DNA of 64,000 nucleotides from Afipia carboxidovorans OM5. Its GTDB lineage: Bacteria; Pseudomonadota; Alphaproteobacteria; Rhizobiales; Xanthobacteraceae. This document shows, piece by piece, positions 61,745 through 64,000 of the stretch. Under the pieces are notes generated by a model. That model was not told the DNA's origin, ran no database searches, and was given only the letters and a program-made list of their open reading frames with translations. The position numbers and the translations under genes are program-made. The stretch's first letter is position 1; each line of letters starts with the position of its first letter. The stretch spans positions 1,736,001 through 1,800,000 of the forward strand of contig NC_015684.1 in NCBI RefSeq assembly GCF_000218565.1. Direction: 5' to 3'.

Positions 61745-61944
61745 CTGCCCCTCGCCCCGCTTGCGGGGAGAGGGTGGCGCCCGCGTCAGCGCGGCGCCGG
61801 GTGAGGGGCTTGCTATGACATATCGATGCCTGCGAATAAACCCATGCCGATTTGCCCCTCACCCGGATCGCCATTGGGGCGCCAACGCTGCGTCAACATG
61901 CTGACGGCGATCCGACCTCTCCCCGTAGACGGGGAGAGGTGAAG
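61745..61944. repeat. Dispersed CTCTCCCC/GGGGAGAGG repeat, copy 4
   Basis: Starts CCCCTCGCCCCGCTTGCGGGG, with GGGTGAGGGGCTTG, later CCCCTCACCCGGATCG and finally ACCTCTCCCCGTAGACGGGG. It is a more diverged copy than the others and fills the gap between the SDR and GNAT genes. Confidence 0.6.
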
Positions 61945-61958
61945 AACGACAGTTCGCT

Positions 61959-62462
61959 ATGACCGCAAAGCCTGCTCAATGGCGCTTGATGACCGAAACC
62001 GATCTGCCAGCCGTCAATACGCTGGCGGCTGCCATTCACCCGGCCTACCCGGAGGAGGCTGCGGTGTTTGCCGAGCGCCTGCGGCTCTACCCACAGGGCT
62101 GCTACGTGTTCGAGCATCACGTGAAGATCGCGGCGTATGTGGTGAGCCATCCATGGCACGATGGCGCGCTGCCCGCGCTGAATGCGCTGCTGGGAGGCCT
62201 GCCCGCAAAGCCATCGACCTATTACATCCACGATATCGCGCTGCTGCCGCAGGTGCGGGGGCTCGGCGCGGCCGTGGAGATTGTGGCGAGGCTCGCCCTG
62301 CAGGCGCGCGCTGAAAGCCTGCCGTCGCTGTCGCTGATTGCGGTCAATGGTTCGGCCGGGTTCTGGGAGCGGCAGGGATTTGTGCCGGTGACGGACCGGA
62401 TGCTCGCAGCGAAGCTGCAGAGCTATGGTGCGGACGCACAGTTCATGGTGCGCGCGCTCTGA
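61959..62462 (+). CDS. GNAT-family N-acetyltransferase
   Basis: A 167-residue protein with the GNAT acetyl-CoA loop in HDIALLPQVRGLGAAVEIVARLALQA (V-R-G-x-G-x-A, about 90-100), a preceding beta strand and the C-terminal GSAGFWERQGFVPV segment. The acceptor is unknown. ATG 61959 is the likely start. The gene converges with purF. Confidence 0.85.
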   Translation: MTAKPAQWRLMTETDLPAVNTLAAAIHPAYPEEAAVFAERLRLYPQGCYVFEHHVKIAAYVVSHPWHDGALPALNALLGGLPAKPSTYYIHDIALLPQVRGLGAAVEIVARLALQARAESLPSLSLIAVNGSAGFWERQGFVPVTDRMLAAKLQSYGADAQFMVRAL

Positions 62463-62464
62463 GG

Positions 62465-62480
62465 AGCGGCGCCGCTTTTT
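62465..62480 (+). terminator. Possible intrinsic terminator after the GNAT gene
   Basis: AGCGGCGCCGCT followed by TTTTT just after the GNAT stop. The stem is short because the palindrome has no spacer (effective loop of 4), so it is only a weak candidate, lying between convergent genes. Confidence 0.35.
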
Positions 62481-62525
62481 CCATTCTTTGCGGAGACAGC
62501 TTCCCGGCGTGGCTGCCCGAAAGCT

Positions 62526-64000
<1,475 letters not shown>

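Overview
The window looks like a chromosomal segment of an alphaproteobacterium of the Bradyrhizobium/Afipia/Nitrobacter group (Nitrobacteraceae). The evidence is high-GC codon use, the gene content (panB, der, purF, a livGFHM set, NnrU, a Lin0512 protein) and dispersed palindromic intergenic repeats of the kind common in that family. About two thirds of it (1 to roughly 45.9 kb) is the greater part of an integrated conjugative element. The rest (46.4-64 kb) is ordinary chromosome. The element's integrase and left end lie outside the window, and no tRNA or rRNA gene was seen.

Conjugation backbone: the C-terminal part of a DUF3363-type relaxase (1-962), a TenA-like gene, the coupling protein TraG, a CopG/RHH protein, a LysR regulator, and a tightly overlapped trbBCDEJKLFGI operon plus a DUF2274 gene (16.7-26.4 kb). 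The layout matches Tn4371-type elements. The same composite DNA motif (a 15-bp identical block, a fixed 4-bp gap, then CTACG repeats every 10 bp) lies upstream of both traG and trbB, so the two transcription units are probably co-regulated.

Cargo 1 (4.5-15.6 kb), between the CopG gene and the LysR gene, is a heavy-metal efflux block: a small His/Cys-motif membrane protein, a CzcCBA-type tripartite RND pump with an embedded PII-like gene, a P1B-type Zn/Cd/Pb ATPase, a PilZ protein, a secreted and a membrane protein of unknown role, and a CDF exporter. No obvious metal-responsive regulator is present.

Cargo 2 (26.4-45.8 kb), downstream of trb, is a dense defence island. It holds a HEPN-like gene, an ietAS pair (AAA+ ATPase and subtilisin-like protease), two more HEPN-like genes and an unknown gene. 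Next come a PIN gene and a fused XRE-ImmA/IrrE regulator, divergent from a complete type III CBASS operon: CD-NTase, HORMA, TRIP13-like ATPase, a two-domain SLOG/TIR-like effector and a 3'-5' exonuclease. A TIR gene, a HEPN/zinc-ribbon gene and a VPA1262-family pair follow. The divergent region carries a 17-bp palindrome and two further TGTAAACCG half-sites. This makes the fused XRE-protease a strong candidate for the CBASS switch, as a one-protein version of the CapH/CapP regulators. That arrangement is the most exciting part of the window.

The element's right boundary lies between 45.76 and 46.38 kb, where a frameshifted parB fragment remains. The flanking chromosome encodes a ClC chloride channel, Lin0512 and ArsC/Spx-like proteins, a PAS-like protein, an amino-acid/amide ABC transporter (livGFHM without its binding protein), a SugE/Gdx guanidinium exporter preceded by a two-hairpin guanidine-II (mini-ykkC) riboswitch, prfC, nnrU-like, panB, a TPR membrane protein, a proline-rich lipoprotein, der, a short-chain dehydrogenase, a GNAT acetyltransferase and purF, which runs off the right edge.
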